From: Nitrospira sp. CG24A
GTDB taxonomy: Bacteria > Nitrospirota > Nitrospiria > Nitrospirales > Nitrospiraceae
Assembly: GCA_002869925.2 (NCBI GenBank)
Contig: NEWT02000026.1
Location: 1-32,735, forward strand
Reading direction: 5' to 3'
Length of the DNA stretch: 32,735 nucleotides
Shown here: positions 1 to 7,464 of the stretch, one piece after another
Numbering within the stretch: the first letter of the stretch is position 1
Layout of the letters: each line of letters begins with the position of its first letter
Program-made: the position numbers and the translations under genes
Notes under the pieces: model-generated
Told to the model about the DNA's origin: nothing
What the model saw: the letters and a program-made list of their open reading frames with translations, nothing else
Databases searched by the model: none

Positions 1-120
1 CTCCTCGTGAATACCGGTGCGCACTATGCCGTGGGCCGCGCAAAAGTGCAAGCGGACCTCAACGTCAGACCAACCACGCTCGTCATGAGGATCACGGGCG
101 GGCCTCCAGCACCAGATTGA
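1..120 (+). CDS. possible 3' end of a gene entering from the left (partial)
   Basis: Frame 1 is open from the window edge to a TGA at 118-120, giving 39 residues that begin LLVNTGAHYAVGRAKV and end TGGPPAPD. The composition looks protein-like, but no motif is recognisable and the upstream part is missing. If real, it converges on the methyltransferase gene and overlaps its 3' end by 29 bases. A chance open frame of this length is quite possible in GC-rich DNA, so this is only a candidate. Confidence 0.28.
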   Translation, partial: LLVNTGAHYAVGRAKVQADLNVRPTTLVMRITGGPPAPD

Positions 121-1144
121 ACGGCGTCTGTGTCGTGCGGCGGAATCGTGTGAATCCGCCTTTGATCACCACGTCTCGTAGTCTCGCCTCCCCGGCTTGG
201 GCACCGAGGGCCGGGCCATTGGATGCCAGAGAAGCGGGCACGCAGACCATCGTCGATGCTGCGTAGAAGACTCGGCCCACTGGATTCAGGTTATCTTCGA
301 CGCGGTCGTTGGCGAATGGTTCTACAATCATCCAGGTGCCATTCTTCACGAGGGTCCTCTTCACATGTTTCGCAGCGCCGACAGGGTCGCCCATGTCATG
401 CAGACAATCGAAGTGGGTAACAAAGTCATATTTCTTGCCTGGATAGTTTGTGGACTTTGCCGTGGCAAAGGTCACGTTCTTCAGCCCTGCCTCCTTGGCC
501 CGTTTGCGAGCGGTCAGGATCGATGGCGGATGGTAGTCGAAACCGAAGAAGGTCGATCTGGGATAGGCCTTCGCCATGATGATGGTGGATGCCCCGAACC
601 CGCAGCCGACATCCGCGACCTTCGCACCACTCGTGAGCGTTGTCTCTACGCCGTCGAGGGACGGAATCCAATTTTCTATCAGGTTGCCTAAGTAATTTGG
701 GCGGAAAAATCTCTCTGTGCCTTCAAACAGCCGGTGGTCGTGCTGATCCCATCCGAGACCCTTACCGGTCTTGAACCGTTGTTCGATCTTGGGATTCGCC
801 GAAAACGTGGCCGCAATGACTTGAAATGCGCCGGGGAGAAAACACGGACTGTTTTCATCGGCTAGGGCCATGGCTTGCTCTTCAGGGAGCCAATATCGAC
901 CGGTTTCAGCCTCATAGGTCACATAGCCGCCTGCTGCCTGATTGCCCAGCCATTCGCGGATGTACCGTTCTGCCGTTTTTGTGGCCTTCGCGAGTTCAGC
1001 CGGTGTGACAGGGCCCATCATTGCCATGGCTTTATAGAGACCCAGCTTGTCGCCAAGAAGCACCATGTTGGCGCTGAGCGCGGCGCCGATATCACCGATT
1101 GCCTTGCCCATAAATTCATTCAGCTTGTCTTGATCGACCGCCAT
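92..1144 (-). CDS. class I SAM-dependent methyltransferase with N-terminal winged-helix domain
   Basis: This 350-residue protein probably methylates a small molecule or cofactor in the cytoplasm; the substrate cannot be read from the sequence. Residues about 15-100 form a winged-helix region (PVTPAELAKAT followed by a GGYV beta wing), of the type found in Rv2258c-like and O-methyltransferase-like enzymes. The SAM site follows at about residue 175, with the motif I glycine loop VADVGCGFGAST and an acidic strand end, FFGFDYHPPS. The start was set at 1144 because AGGGAGG lies just upstream of ATGGCGGTC; a longer in-frame start at 1201 has no such site and would add 19 atypical residues. The gene diverges from the PPK2 gene. 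The family assignment is sure, the substrate unknown. Confidence 0.9.
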   Translation of the reverse strand: MAVDQDKLNEFMGKAIGDIGAALSANMVLLGDKLGLYKAMAMMGPVTPAELAKATKTAERYIREWLGNQAAGGYVTYEAETGRYWLPEEQAMALADENSPCFLPGAFQVIAATFSANPKIEQRFKTGKGLGWDQHDHRLFEGTERFFRPNYLGNLIENWIPSLDGVETTLTSGAKVADVGCGFGASTIIMAKAYPRSTFFGFDYHPPSILTARKRAKEAGLKNVTFATAKSTNYPGKKYDFVTHFDCLHDMGDPVGAAKHVKRTLVKNGTWMIVEPFANDRVEDNLNPVGRVFYAASTMVCVPASLASNGPALGAQAGEARLRDVVIKGGFTRFRRTTQTPFNLVLEARP

Positions 1145-1194
1145 ACCACACCTCCCTGAAGTAACTTGGTACATTCTTCGCAAACTGTTCGCTG

Positions 1195-1223
1195 CTGTCA
1201 AGTCTGAACCAAAGGAGTAGAAT
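1195..1223 (+). promoter_or_regulatory. candidate sigma70-type promoter for the PPK2 gene
   Basis: CTGTCA (1195-1200) and TAGAAT (1218-1223) are separated by 17 bases, matching the -35 and -10 hexamers at 4 of 6 and 5 of 6 positions. Transcription would begin near 1230, just ahead of the GGAAGGAGG ribosome binding site at 1237-1245. It is plausible from position but rests on pattern alone. Confidence 0.35.
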
Positions 1224-1253
1224 GCCGGCTTTAAATGGAAGGAGGGATCGAGT

Positions 1254-2072
1254 ATGAAAGACTATTGTGTGAAGCCTGGCTCACCACTCAAATTAGATCG
1301 GCATGATCCCGACCACACCGCCGCCTATAAGAAGACCGATCAAGGAAAAGATAAAGCCAAGGCTGTGACGGCAGAACTGACCGGGCGGCTTGGCGAACTC
1401 CAAGAACGACTCTATGCCAATGGGACTCGATCGCTGCTCATCGTGTTGCAGGGGATGGATACCAGCGGCAAGGATGGGACGATCAAGAGTGTGATGTCCG
1501 GGGTGAATCCGCAGGGCTGCAAAGTTGTGTCTTTCAAAGCTCCGTCGTCGGAGGAGCTGGGCCATGATTTTCTATGGCGTGTGCATCAAAAGGCGCCGTC
1601 CCACGGTCAGATCGGCATCTTCAATCGCTCGCATTATGAAGATGTGCTCATCACTCGCGTCCATGGGTGGGTATCGGACAAGGTTGTGAGGCAGCGGTTC
1701 GATCAGATCAAAGAATTTGAGGAGTTGCTCTATGAAAGTGGGACGACCATCCTCAAATTTTTCCTGCATATCTCGAAGGATGAGCAGAAAGAGCGGCTGG
1801 AGGAACGTATCCACGATCCGGAGAAGCGTTGGAAATTCAACGAAGGGGATCTCGAAGAACGAAAATTGTGGAAGAACTACATGGAGGCGTTCGAGGATAT
1901 GATGGCGGCCACGAGTACCGATCATGCGCCATGGTATATCGTGCCAGCCAATCGGAAATGGTATCGGAACTTTGTGGTCGCCAATTGTGTTGTTGACGCA
2001 TTGGAAAAGATGAAACTACGAACACCCACGGCTCCCGCAGGGGTCAACTTCGAAACGTTGAAGATTGTGTAA
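1254..2072 (+). CDS. ppk2: PPK2-family polyphosphate:nucleotide phosphotransferase
   Basis: This 272-residue, single-domain cytoplasmic kinase transfers phosphate between inorganic polyphosphate and nucleotides (NMP or NDP). The Walker A-type loop GMDTSGKD is at 67-74, the Walker B-region motif IFNRSHYED at about 122-130, and the lid module with RWKFNEGD followed by ERKLW is at about 190-205. The length is usual for one-domain PPK2. The C-terminal APWYIVPANRKWYRN segment is typical of the family. Whether it prefers AMP, ADP or both (PPK2 class I, II or III) is not decided here. The start has an excellent ribosome binding site, GGAAGGAGG at 1237-1245. The gene stands alone and is followed by an inverted repeat. 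Confidence 0.95.
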   Translation: MKDYCVKPGSPLKLDRHDPDHTAAYKKTDQGKDKAKAVTAELTGRLGELQERLYANGTRSLLIVLQGMDTSGKDGTIKSVMSGVNPQGCKVVSFKAPSSEELGHDFLWRVHQKAPSHGQIGIFNRSHYEDVLITRVHGWVSDKVVRQRFDQIKEFEELLYESGTTILKFFLHISKDEQKERLEERIHDPEKRWKFNEGDLEERKLWKNYMEAFEDMMAATSTDHAPWYIVPANRKWYRNFVVANCVVDALEKMKLRTPTAPAGVNFETLKIV

Positions 2073-2101
2073 CGTGGCGAGCAGGACACCCACCCGACAG
2101 C

Positions 2102-2194
2102 GACTCTTCATCCGGAATGAACCTGGGCAGGGCCGGCGAATCTGAGTCCCTGAATCCTGTGTGGCTATCAGGTTCATTTCGTATCTGAAGAGTC
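2102..2194. repeat. long imperfect inverted repeat between PPK2 gene and tRNA-Val
   Basis: The left arm (2102-2125) begins GACTCTTCA and ends AATGAACCTG. The right arm (2169-2194) begins CAGGTTCATT and ends TGAAGAGTC. The outer 9 bases and the inner 10 bases pair perfectly, with a short C-G pair segment and an asymmetric bulge between. A 43-base loop (2126-2168) separates the arms. As RNA it would fold into a strong hairpin 30 bases after the PPK2 stop codon. No T-run follows directly, so it could be a factor-dependent terminator, an mRNA stabiliser, or a small palindromic mobile repeat. Confidence 0.6.
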
Positions 2195-2200
2195 TGTTTC

Positions 2201-2230
2201 TTGACACCTTAGGCAGGGCTATATTAGCAT
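2201..2230 (+). promoter_or_regulatory. promoter of tRNA-Val
   Basis: A perfect TTGACA (2201-2206) and a TAGCAT -10 element (2225-2230) are 18 bases apart; TATTAG at 2222-2227 is an alternative -10. The same TTGAC plus TAGCAT pair precedes the other tRNA gene in this window (12236-12264), which supports the reading. Confidence 0.6.
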
Positions 2231-2246
2231 GCGCCTCCGGATTGAC

Positions 2247-2321
2247 GGGCGCGTAGCTCAGGGGGAGAGCGCTACCTTGACACGGTAGAGGTCGACGGTT
2301 CAAGACCGTCCGCGCCTACCA
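2247..2321 (+). tRNA. tRNA-Val (anticodon GAC)
   Basis: All arms fold. The acceptor GGGCGCG (2247-2253) pairs with CGCGCCT (2311-2317). The D arm is GCTC/GAGC. The anticodon stem CTACC/GGTAG encloses the loop TTGACAC with GAC at 2279-2281. The T arm GACGG/CCGTC has loop TTCAAGA. The terminal CCA is encoded (2319-2321). The first acceptor pair is G1-U72, a wobble rather than a Watson-Crick pair. The gene lies 82 bases before thrS. Confidence 0.97.
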
Positions 2322-2336
2322 CCTAGCTGATCGATA

Positions 2337-2374
2337 TCTGTTTGCCTCTGGCAGACGGAGCGGGTGTGTTTTTT
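2337..2374 (+). terminator. weak candidate terminator after tRNA-Val
   Basis: A 10-pair stem containing two or three G-T wobbles (2337-2346 with 2350-2359) closes on a 3-base TCT loop. It is followed after 9 bases by TTTTTT (2369-2374). The offset T-run makes this non-canonical. It could end tRNA transcription, or thrS could be partly read through from the tRNA promoter. Confidence 0.22.
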
Positions 2375-2403
2375 CTTGTGCGTGATTTGGTTGAGTGCAG
2401 GTC

Positions 2404-4335
2404 ATGAAAGTTACGCTCAAAGATGGCAGTAGCAGGGATGTTCAAGCGGGCCAGACTGTCGGCTCTGCCCTGTCGGCTCTCGGTCTGAAGCTTGGTTCAG
2501 ACATACTTGCGGCTAAAGTAAATGGTCACACCGTAGATCTCTCGAGCGTGTTAATGGAAGATGCTGAAGTGACTCCACTGAAATTCGACAGCGCTGAAGG
2601 CCGTGAGGTCTATCGTCATAGTAGTACGCACATTATGGCGCAGGCTGTCAAAGAGGTGTTTCCTACAGCACAGTTAACAATCGGTCCAGCCCTCGAAGAT
2701 GGGTTTTTCTATGACTTTGCCTTTGAGCGGCCATTTACTCCGGAAGATCTTGGGAAAATTGAGGCGCGAGCAAAGGACATCGTGAAGCGCTCCCTTCCCG
2801 TCACACGGGCAGAATTGTCGAAGCAGGATGCGGTGAAGTTGTTTCAGGAACGAGGGGAAGCGTACAAGGTTGAGTTAATCCAAGGACTCACCGATGGGCA
2901 GACGATCTCCGTCTATAGTCAGGGTGAGTTCACCGACCTTTGCCGCGGTCCCCACCTTCCTACAACAGGCCATGTCGGAGCATTCAAGCTGCTGAACACG
3001 GCAGGGGCCTATTGGCGAGGCGACGAACGTAATCCCATGCTGCAACGGATCTATGGGACATCTTTCCCGACCCAGGCGGAACTCGACGCGCATCTTGCAA
3101 GGCTGGAAGAAATTAAGCGACGAGATCACCGCAAGGTCGGCAAGGAACTTGACTTGATCTCGATCCAGGATGAAATTGGCCCTGGCCTTGTGCTCTGGCA
3201 TCCCAAAGGAGCAACCATTCGGCTATTAATCGAGAATTTTTGGCGTGATCAGCATATTCAGAACGGGTATGAACTGGTGTACTCCCCCCACGTCGCCCGG
3301 TTAGATCTCTGGAAAACCAGCGGCCATGTCGACTATTACCGCGACAACATGTTCGCGCCCATGAAGGTTGAAAATAGCGAGTACCAGCTCAAGCCGATGA
3401 ATTGCCCGTTCCACATCATGATCTATAAGTCGCATTTGCGCAGCTACAGGGATCTCCCCATCCGCTATGGCGAATTGGGCACGGTCTACCGGTATGAACG
3501 GACAGGCGTCCTCCACGGTTTGTTGCGGGTTCGCGGGTTCACGCAAGACGACGCGCATCTATTCTGCCGTCCGGATCAGATTGAAAATGAGGTCAGCCAG
3601 GTGCTCGACTTTACGTTCTTTGTCCTTGGCACCTTCGGGTTCACTGAATTTGAAGTGTATCTTTCGACCAAGCCTGAGAAGTCCGTCGGCTCGGAGGAGC
3701 GTTGGGCCCAAGCTACGAGTGCGCTCGAAGCGGCATTGAAGGGGCGAGGAGTCGCCTACCAGATCGATCCTGGCGAAGGTGTCTTCTACGGACCAAAAAT
3801 CGACATCAAAATCAAGGATGCGCTGGGGCGATCTTGGCAATGCTCAACGATTCAAGTGGATTTCAATAATCCTGAGCGGTTCGAATTAGGGTATATTGGA
3901 GAAGATGGCAAGGTGCATCAGCCGATCATGATCCATCGGGCACTGATGGGATCGATCGAACGATTTTTCGGCATTCTGATTGAGCATTTCGGCGGGGCTT
4001 TCCCGACATGGCTCGCCCCGGTTCAAGCGATGGTCATGTCGATCACGGACAATCAACGGCCCTATGTGGCGGAGGTTGTCGCTCAACTCAAGGCTGCAGG
4101 GTTTCGCGCCGAGGCGGACCTTCGGAATGAGAAAATTGGGCTCAAAATTCGAGAAGCGGAAAAAGCAAAGGTCCCATTCATGTTTGTGGTCGGCGACCGG
4201 GAAGTGCAGAGTGGAACGCTGGCCATACGAGGCCGGAGCGGAGCCAACCTTGGCAGCATGACCGTCGAGGGGGCGCTCGACCTGCTCCGTGCGGACCTTA
4301 AGCCGGTCGGGAAGCAACATTCACTAATTCAATAA
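2404..4335 (+). CDS. thrS: threonyl-tRNA synthetase
   Basis: This cytoplasmic class II synthetase charges tRNA-Thr. Order of domains in the 643-residue protein: N-terminal TGS domain (about 1-60), editing domain with HSSTH (72-76) and CRGPH (180-184) that removes mischarged Ser, catalytic core with motif 2 around YRYERTG and motif 3 GSIERFFG, then the C-terminal anticodon-binding domain. The three zinc ligands that select threonine are Cys334, His385 and His511, the same numbers as I recall for the E. coli enzyme when counting from the ATG at 2404. That favours this start over the in-frame GTG at 2395, as neither has a strong ribosome binding site. The gene is first in the conserved thrS-infC-rpmI-rplT order. 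Confidence 0.98.
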   Translation: MKVTLKDGSSRDVQAGQTVGSALSALGLKLGSDILAAKVNGHTVDLSSVLMEDAEVTPLKFDSAEGREVYRHSSTHIMAQAVKEVFPTAQLTIGPALEDGFFYDFAFERPFTPEDLGKIEARAKDIVKRSLPVTRAELSKQDAVKLFQERGEAYKVELIQGLTDGQTISVYSQGEFTDLCRGPHLPTTGHVGAFKLLNTAGAYWRGDERNPMLQRIYGTSFPTQAELDAHLARLEEIKRRDHRKVGKELDLISIQDEIGPGLVLWHPKGATIRLLIENFWRDQHIQNGYELVYSPHVARLDLWKTSGHVDYYRDNMFAPMKVENSEYQLKPMNCPFHIMIYKSHLRSYRDLPIRYGELGTVYRYERTGVLHGLLRVRGFTQDDAHLFCRPDQIENEVSQVLDFTFFVLGTFGFTEFEVYLSTKPEKSVGSEERWAQATSALEAALKGRGVAYQIDPGEGVFYGPKIDIKIKDALGRSWQCSTIQVDFNNPERFELGYIGEDGKVHQPIMIHRALMGSIERFFGILIEHFGGAFPTWLAPVQAMVMSITDNQRPYVAEVVAQLKAAGFRAEADLRNEKIGLKIREAEKAKVPFMFVVGDREVQSGTLAIRGRSGANLGSMTVEGALDLLRADLKPVGKQHSLIQ

Positions 4336-4348
4336 GAGGTGTCTTATC
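4335..4348 (+). promoter_or_regulatory. ribosome binding site that points to an AUC start for infC
   Basis: AGAGGTG (4335-4341) overlaps the last base of the thrS stop codon and lies 4 bases before ATC at 4346-4348, in frame with infC. The next conventional start, GTG at 4364, is preceded by CCCCAAACTACGA, which has no purine-rich site. Confidence 0.6.
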
Positions 4349-4852
4349 GTCCCCAAACTACGAGTGAACCGGGAAATCAGAGTGCGCGAAGTCCGGGTAA
4401 TTGGTCCGGAGAGTGAACAGCTTGGCATTCTCCTTACAGCGGATGCATTCAAACAGGCACAAGACAATGGCTACGACCTTGTTGAAGTCGCGCCCACCTC
4501 AGTGCCGCCCGTGTGTCGCATTATGGACTACGGGAAATACAAGTTTGAGCTGAGCAAAAAGGACCACCAGAACCGACGCCATCAAAAGTCGACACAGGTG
4601 AAGGAAATTAAGTTGCGCCCGCGGACCGATAAGCATGATTTGGAGATCAAGATTCGACAGATTAAGGGATTTCTCGCCGACGGGAACAAAACAAAAGTCC
4701 TCTTGACCTACCGCGGTCGAGAGATGGCGAATCAGGAGATGGGTCGCACTCTCATGAGTACGGTGATTGCAGAGCTGGGAGAGGTCGGCACCATCGAGTA
4801 CGCCCCTCGCATGGAAGGGCGGAGTTTGATCATGATCGTGGCGCCGAAGTAA
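4346..4852 (+). CDS. infC: translation initiation factor IF-3
   Basis: IF-3 binds the 30S subunit, prevents premature 50S joining and checks the initiator tRNA-start codon pair. The N-terminal domain begins IVPKLRVNREIRVREVRVIG, the linker is Lys/Arg-rich, and the C-terminal domain runs from about residue 85 to the end (EYAPRMEGRSLIMIVAP). The proposed start is the ATC at 4346, giving 168 residues. It is placed by the ribosome binding site and by the added LRVNREIR-type leader that IF-3 proteins usually have. The conventional alternative is GTG at 4364 (162 residues). E. coli infC is known to use AUU so that IF-3 represses its own translation; the same autoregulation is inferred here. It follows thrS by 10 bases. 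Confidence 0.96.
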   Translation: MVPKLRVNREIRVREVRVIGPESEQLGILLTADAFKQAQDNGYDLVEVAPTSVPPVCRIMDYGKYKFELSKKDHQNRRHQKSTQVKEIKLRPRTDKHDLEIKIRQIKGFLADGNKTKVLLTYRGREMANQEMGRTLMSTVIAELGEVGTIEYAPRMEGRSLIMIVAPK

Positions 4853-4892
4853 GACGGCAGCCCGAACGCTATTAGCCAAAGGAAGCACCGAT

Positions 4893-5096
4893 ATGAAGAA
4901 CAGAAAGATGAAAACCCATAGCGGGGCCAAAAAGCGCTTCACCCGCACTGGTTCTGGGAAATTGACCAGACGAAAAGCAGGGAAACGCCATATCCTCACC
5001 AGCAAGACGCAGGACCGGAAGCGCCGATTAAGCGGGACGGTGCTCGTGGATAAAACCAAGACTCAGGCGCTGGATCGCTTATTGCCCTACAAATAA
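4893..5096 (+). CDS. rpmI: 50S ribosomal protein L35
   Basis: This 67-residue, very basic protein carries the family signature MKTHSGAKKRF at residues 6-16 and ends in the LDRLLPY type of tail seen in L35. AAAGGAAG lies 7 bases before the ATG at 4893. Most L35 proteins begin two or three residues before the MKTHSGAKKR motif, so the start at 4893 (MKNRK) gives a slightly longer N-terminus; the internal ATG at 4908 is an alternative. It sits between infC and rplT as in most bacteria, and is part of the large ribosomal subunit. Confidence 0.97.
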   Translation: MKNRKMKTHSGAKKRFTRTGSGKLTRRKAGKRHILTSKTQDRKRRLSGTVLVDKTKTQALDRLLPYK

Positions 5097-5139
5097 ACTA
5101 GAATGTACGAATCGCGGTAACCAAAAGGAGTATTAACTC

Positions 5140-5508
5140 ATGCCTCGCGCAAAAGGTGGTCCCAAAACACGACATCGGCGGAAGAAACGGCTGAAATTAG
5201 CCAAAGGACAGTATGGAGGGAAGAGCCGGCTGTTTCGCACCGCAACAGAATCGGTTGATAAGGGTCAGGCGTACGCCTATACAGGACGGAAAAATCGGAA
5301 ACGTGATTTCCGCGTGTTGTGGATTGCGCGCATCAACGCAGCAGTTCGGGCACATGGACTGACCTATGGCCGATTTATCAACGCCCTAAAGAAGGCCAAT
5401 ATTCTCTTGGATCGGAAGGTCTTGTCCGACATGGCAATCAAGGATGCCACGGGGTTTGAGCAGCTGGTCGGTCTTGCGAAGCAGCAGCTTGTCCCTGCCG
5501 GAGCATAA
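5140..5508 (+). CDS. rplT: 50S ribosomal protein L20
   Basis: This 122-residue protein shows the whole L20 pattern: basic N-terminal arm with [16 protein letters not shown], then [14 protein letters not shown] and the [13 protein letters not shown] helix, then [14 protein letters not shown] near the end. L20 binds 23S rRNA early in 50S assembly and in some bacteria represses its own operon; no leader structure was identified here. The start has AAAAGGAG (5123-5130) 9 bases upstream. This is the last plus-strand gene of the cluster and it converges on pheT. Confidence 0.98.
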   Translation: MPRAKGGPKTRHRRKKRLKLAKGQYGGKSRLFRTATESVDKGQAYAYTGRKNRKRDFRVLWIARINAAVRAHGLTYGRFINALKKANILLDRKVLSDMAIKDATGFEQLVGLAKQQLVPAGA

Positions 5509-5558
5509 ACGCGGTTCCCACTGAGGATTCTGTTCAAAGAATTGGTTGAGATAAGGCT

Positions 5559-5755
5559 TAGCAGGGTGCTCAAAAAGGCCGTCCAGCAGGCCTAGCGAGT
5601 GAAGAGCTGAGGCGTACTCTCTGAGGTGCGTTGAAGGTCTGAACGATGCGAGAACGACGCTTGGTGAAAAGCGCGTCTCGGACTTCGACGAGCTCGGTCG
5701 AGCCGCGCGCCGGGGTTGGGCGGGTGAGAAAAGCGACTTTTTCAGCGTCCTGCTA
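5559..5755. mobile_element. short non-coding element with terminal inverted repeats (MITE-like)
   Basis: The left end (5559-5580) starts TAGCAGGGTGCTCAAAAAGG. The right end read on the minus strand starts TAGCAGGACGCTGAAAAAGT. Seventeen of the first 22 positions match, including TAGCAGG, GCT and AAAAAG. The roughly 197-base unit has no convincing ORF. Its interior (about 5595-5665) contains phrases I associate from memory with a repeat found many times in Nitrospira genomes. It fills the space between the convergent rplT and pheT genes, and its right end contributes the last codons and stop of pheT. It may also terminate transcription from both sides. No transposase is nearby, so movement would need help in trans. 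Confidence 0.55.
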
Positions 5756-7457
5756 GTTCCGTCAGATCGATCTCGAACGCTACAGCCGGAACCGAAATCT
5801 GCCAACGTTCGAGAACTTCCGGGTGTAGCTCCCCGATCACACCGATCTGTTTCCCTTCAGAGACAATGCTCCCCACTCGTCCGGCGAGAAATGATGGATG
5901 TTGGATCGGTTCCAAGCTGTAGGTCTGATTCACATAATAAAACAACGTATCTAGGCAGGAGTGGGCCTCTGAAAAATGTGTATCGGCATGGGCAATCATC
6001 CCGCCGAGCACTGTCACCGTGCGCGATCCGACTGACTGCGTGGGATCAGGGCGCGCTACTTCGCCGGCCTCGAACACTCGATGAGGATAAAAAGCCCGGT
6101 TCGATGCCGCCTCCACACGCAGCAACGATGGAAGCATCCATTGTCGAAGCGCAGAGAAGTTCTGGGACATGACATTATCGACTTCGACCAGTTGCCCCCA
6201 CCCGGTCCCTTCCAATCGCATCGCATCGCGCAGGTCTTGGGGAGAACCGAGAATATTGGAAATAATCTCTTGAAAGCCCATCCCGACCATGAGCGTCCTC
6301 ACACGATCGGAGACCTCTTCGATGCGCGATAATCCTCCGACCGTAAATTGCGAAGGCATTTCGGGTAAAAAATCTCCATACCCACGGCTGATCGCGACAT
6401 CCTCGACTACGTCCATGGCATGCATGAGGTCTTGCCGGTAGAACGGAAGCGTCACCGTGATATGTTTGCCTTTCGTCGCCACGCCATACCCATAGGCCCG
6501 GAGGGCGTTCGCGACTTTCTGAGCTCCGAGTGCCTGCCCAAGGGCTTGTTCGATTGTGCTGATGGGAAGCTTCTGTGATTTCTCAAGATCTTGAGGAGTG
6601 ACGACCCCTGTGCCAAGCACAGTTTTATAGGGATACCGTATCTCTATGGGCTCAATCACCGCGCCTCGATCCGCGAGATTGGCGGAAAAAATATTGAGGG
6701 TCAGAACGACCATTGAGAGGTCGGTACCGGTCACCTCGACAAAGAGCGCATCGTCTCCCACCCGCACTTCTCCCGATTCGCGGCTGTTGATGATCGGTGG
6801 GAAGGAGAGCGCCTGATGCTTTGCATCGCGCAGGAAGGGCAGACGATCCTGTCCTGCGAGGATCCCGCCGAACTCCAGACCCTTGGGGTGGACAAGCAGC
6901 ATTTCTCCCAGCGTCATCACCGTATCCATCCCCAGCGGCGTGAACGACGCTTCGTCCGGCTTGACCAAATCGTAGGTAATAGGAAACTCGATTGCCGCGA
7001 GACGATAGAGTCCGATCGACACAGTCCGGCGTTTACGCCCGAACATCTCGGAGAGTTTCTCTTGCGTCTGGATCAGCTGTGCGAGGCCCTCCTGGGTCAC
7101 GAGGTAGCCAGTTGCAGCGCAAGCTGCCACGTAGGGTCTGACCTTCTCCAGGCCTGGAGCCACGTTCAGTCGTTTTGGCGATTTCAATTTGGTCGTGAGA
7201 AAATCGTATTTGGAGAGCGCGCCCTGTCGCTTTGCCCGAAACTGCCGGGCGATTCCTTCGCAGCACCAGAGATCGGGACGATTACTATCTTGTAACTCGA
7301 TGCGCAGTTCACCGGTGTCGGGATTCTGTCCCTTCAGTTCACCCTTCACGAGCATCAAAGATTCTTCAAGTTGTTCGATGGTGATCGGTTGGGGAGCTTC
7401 TCCGGGCCCGGCGAGTAATGTCTCGAGATCTTGCTTGAAAATAGTAATCGTCGGCAT
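5742..7457 (-). CDS. pheT: phenylalanyl-tRNA synthetase beta subunit, archaeal/eukaryotic type
   Basis: This is the beta subunit of the cytoplasmic alpha2-beta2 PheRS. At 571 residues it is far shorter than the roughly 800-residue bacterial PheT. It begins directly with MPTITIFKQDLETLL, so it lacks the N-terminal OB-fold tRNA-binding domain, and it ends soon after the catalytic-like core, so it lacks the C-terminal ferredoxin-fold anticodon-binding domain. A B3/B4 editing region lies at about 110-280. A B5 DNA-binding-like domain lies at about 285-365 and contains YRQDLMHAMDVVEDVAI. The core runs from about 375 on. It starts 7 bases after the pheS stop. The last residues, LAGR plus TGA, are encoded by the terminal repeat of the element at 5559-5755, so the native C-terminus may have been altered. 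Confidence 0.95.
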   Translation of the reverse strand: MPTITIFKQDLETLLAGPGEAPQPITIEQLEESLMLVKGELKGQNPDTGELRIELQDSNRPDLWCCEGIARQFRAKRQGALSKYDFLTTKLKSPKRLNVAPGLEKVRPYVAACAATGYLVTQEGLAQLIQTQEKLSEMFGRKRRTVSIGLYRLAAIEFPITYDLVKPDEASFTPLGMDTVMTLGEMLLVHPKGLEFGGILAGQDRLPFLRDAKHQALSFPPIINSRESGEVRVGDDALFVEVTGTDLSMVVLTLNIFSANLADRGAVIEPIEIRYPYKTVLGTGVVTPQDLEKSQKLPISTIEQALGQALGAQKVANALRAYGYGVATKGKHITVTLPFYRQDLMHAMDVVEDVAISRGYGDFLPEMPSQFTVGGLSRIEEVSDRVRTLMVGMGFQEIISNILGSPQDLRDAMRLEGTGWGQLVEVDNVMSQNFSALRQWMLPSLLRVEAASNRAFYPHRVFEAGEVARPDPTQSVGSRTVTVLGGMIAHADTHFSEAHSCLDTLFYYVNQTYSLEPIQHPSFLAGRVGSIVSEGKQIGVIGELHPEVLERWQISVPAVAFEIDLTELAGR

Positions 7458-7464
7458 GTGAAAC

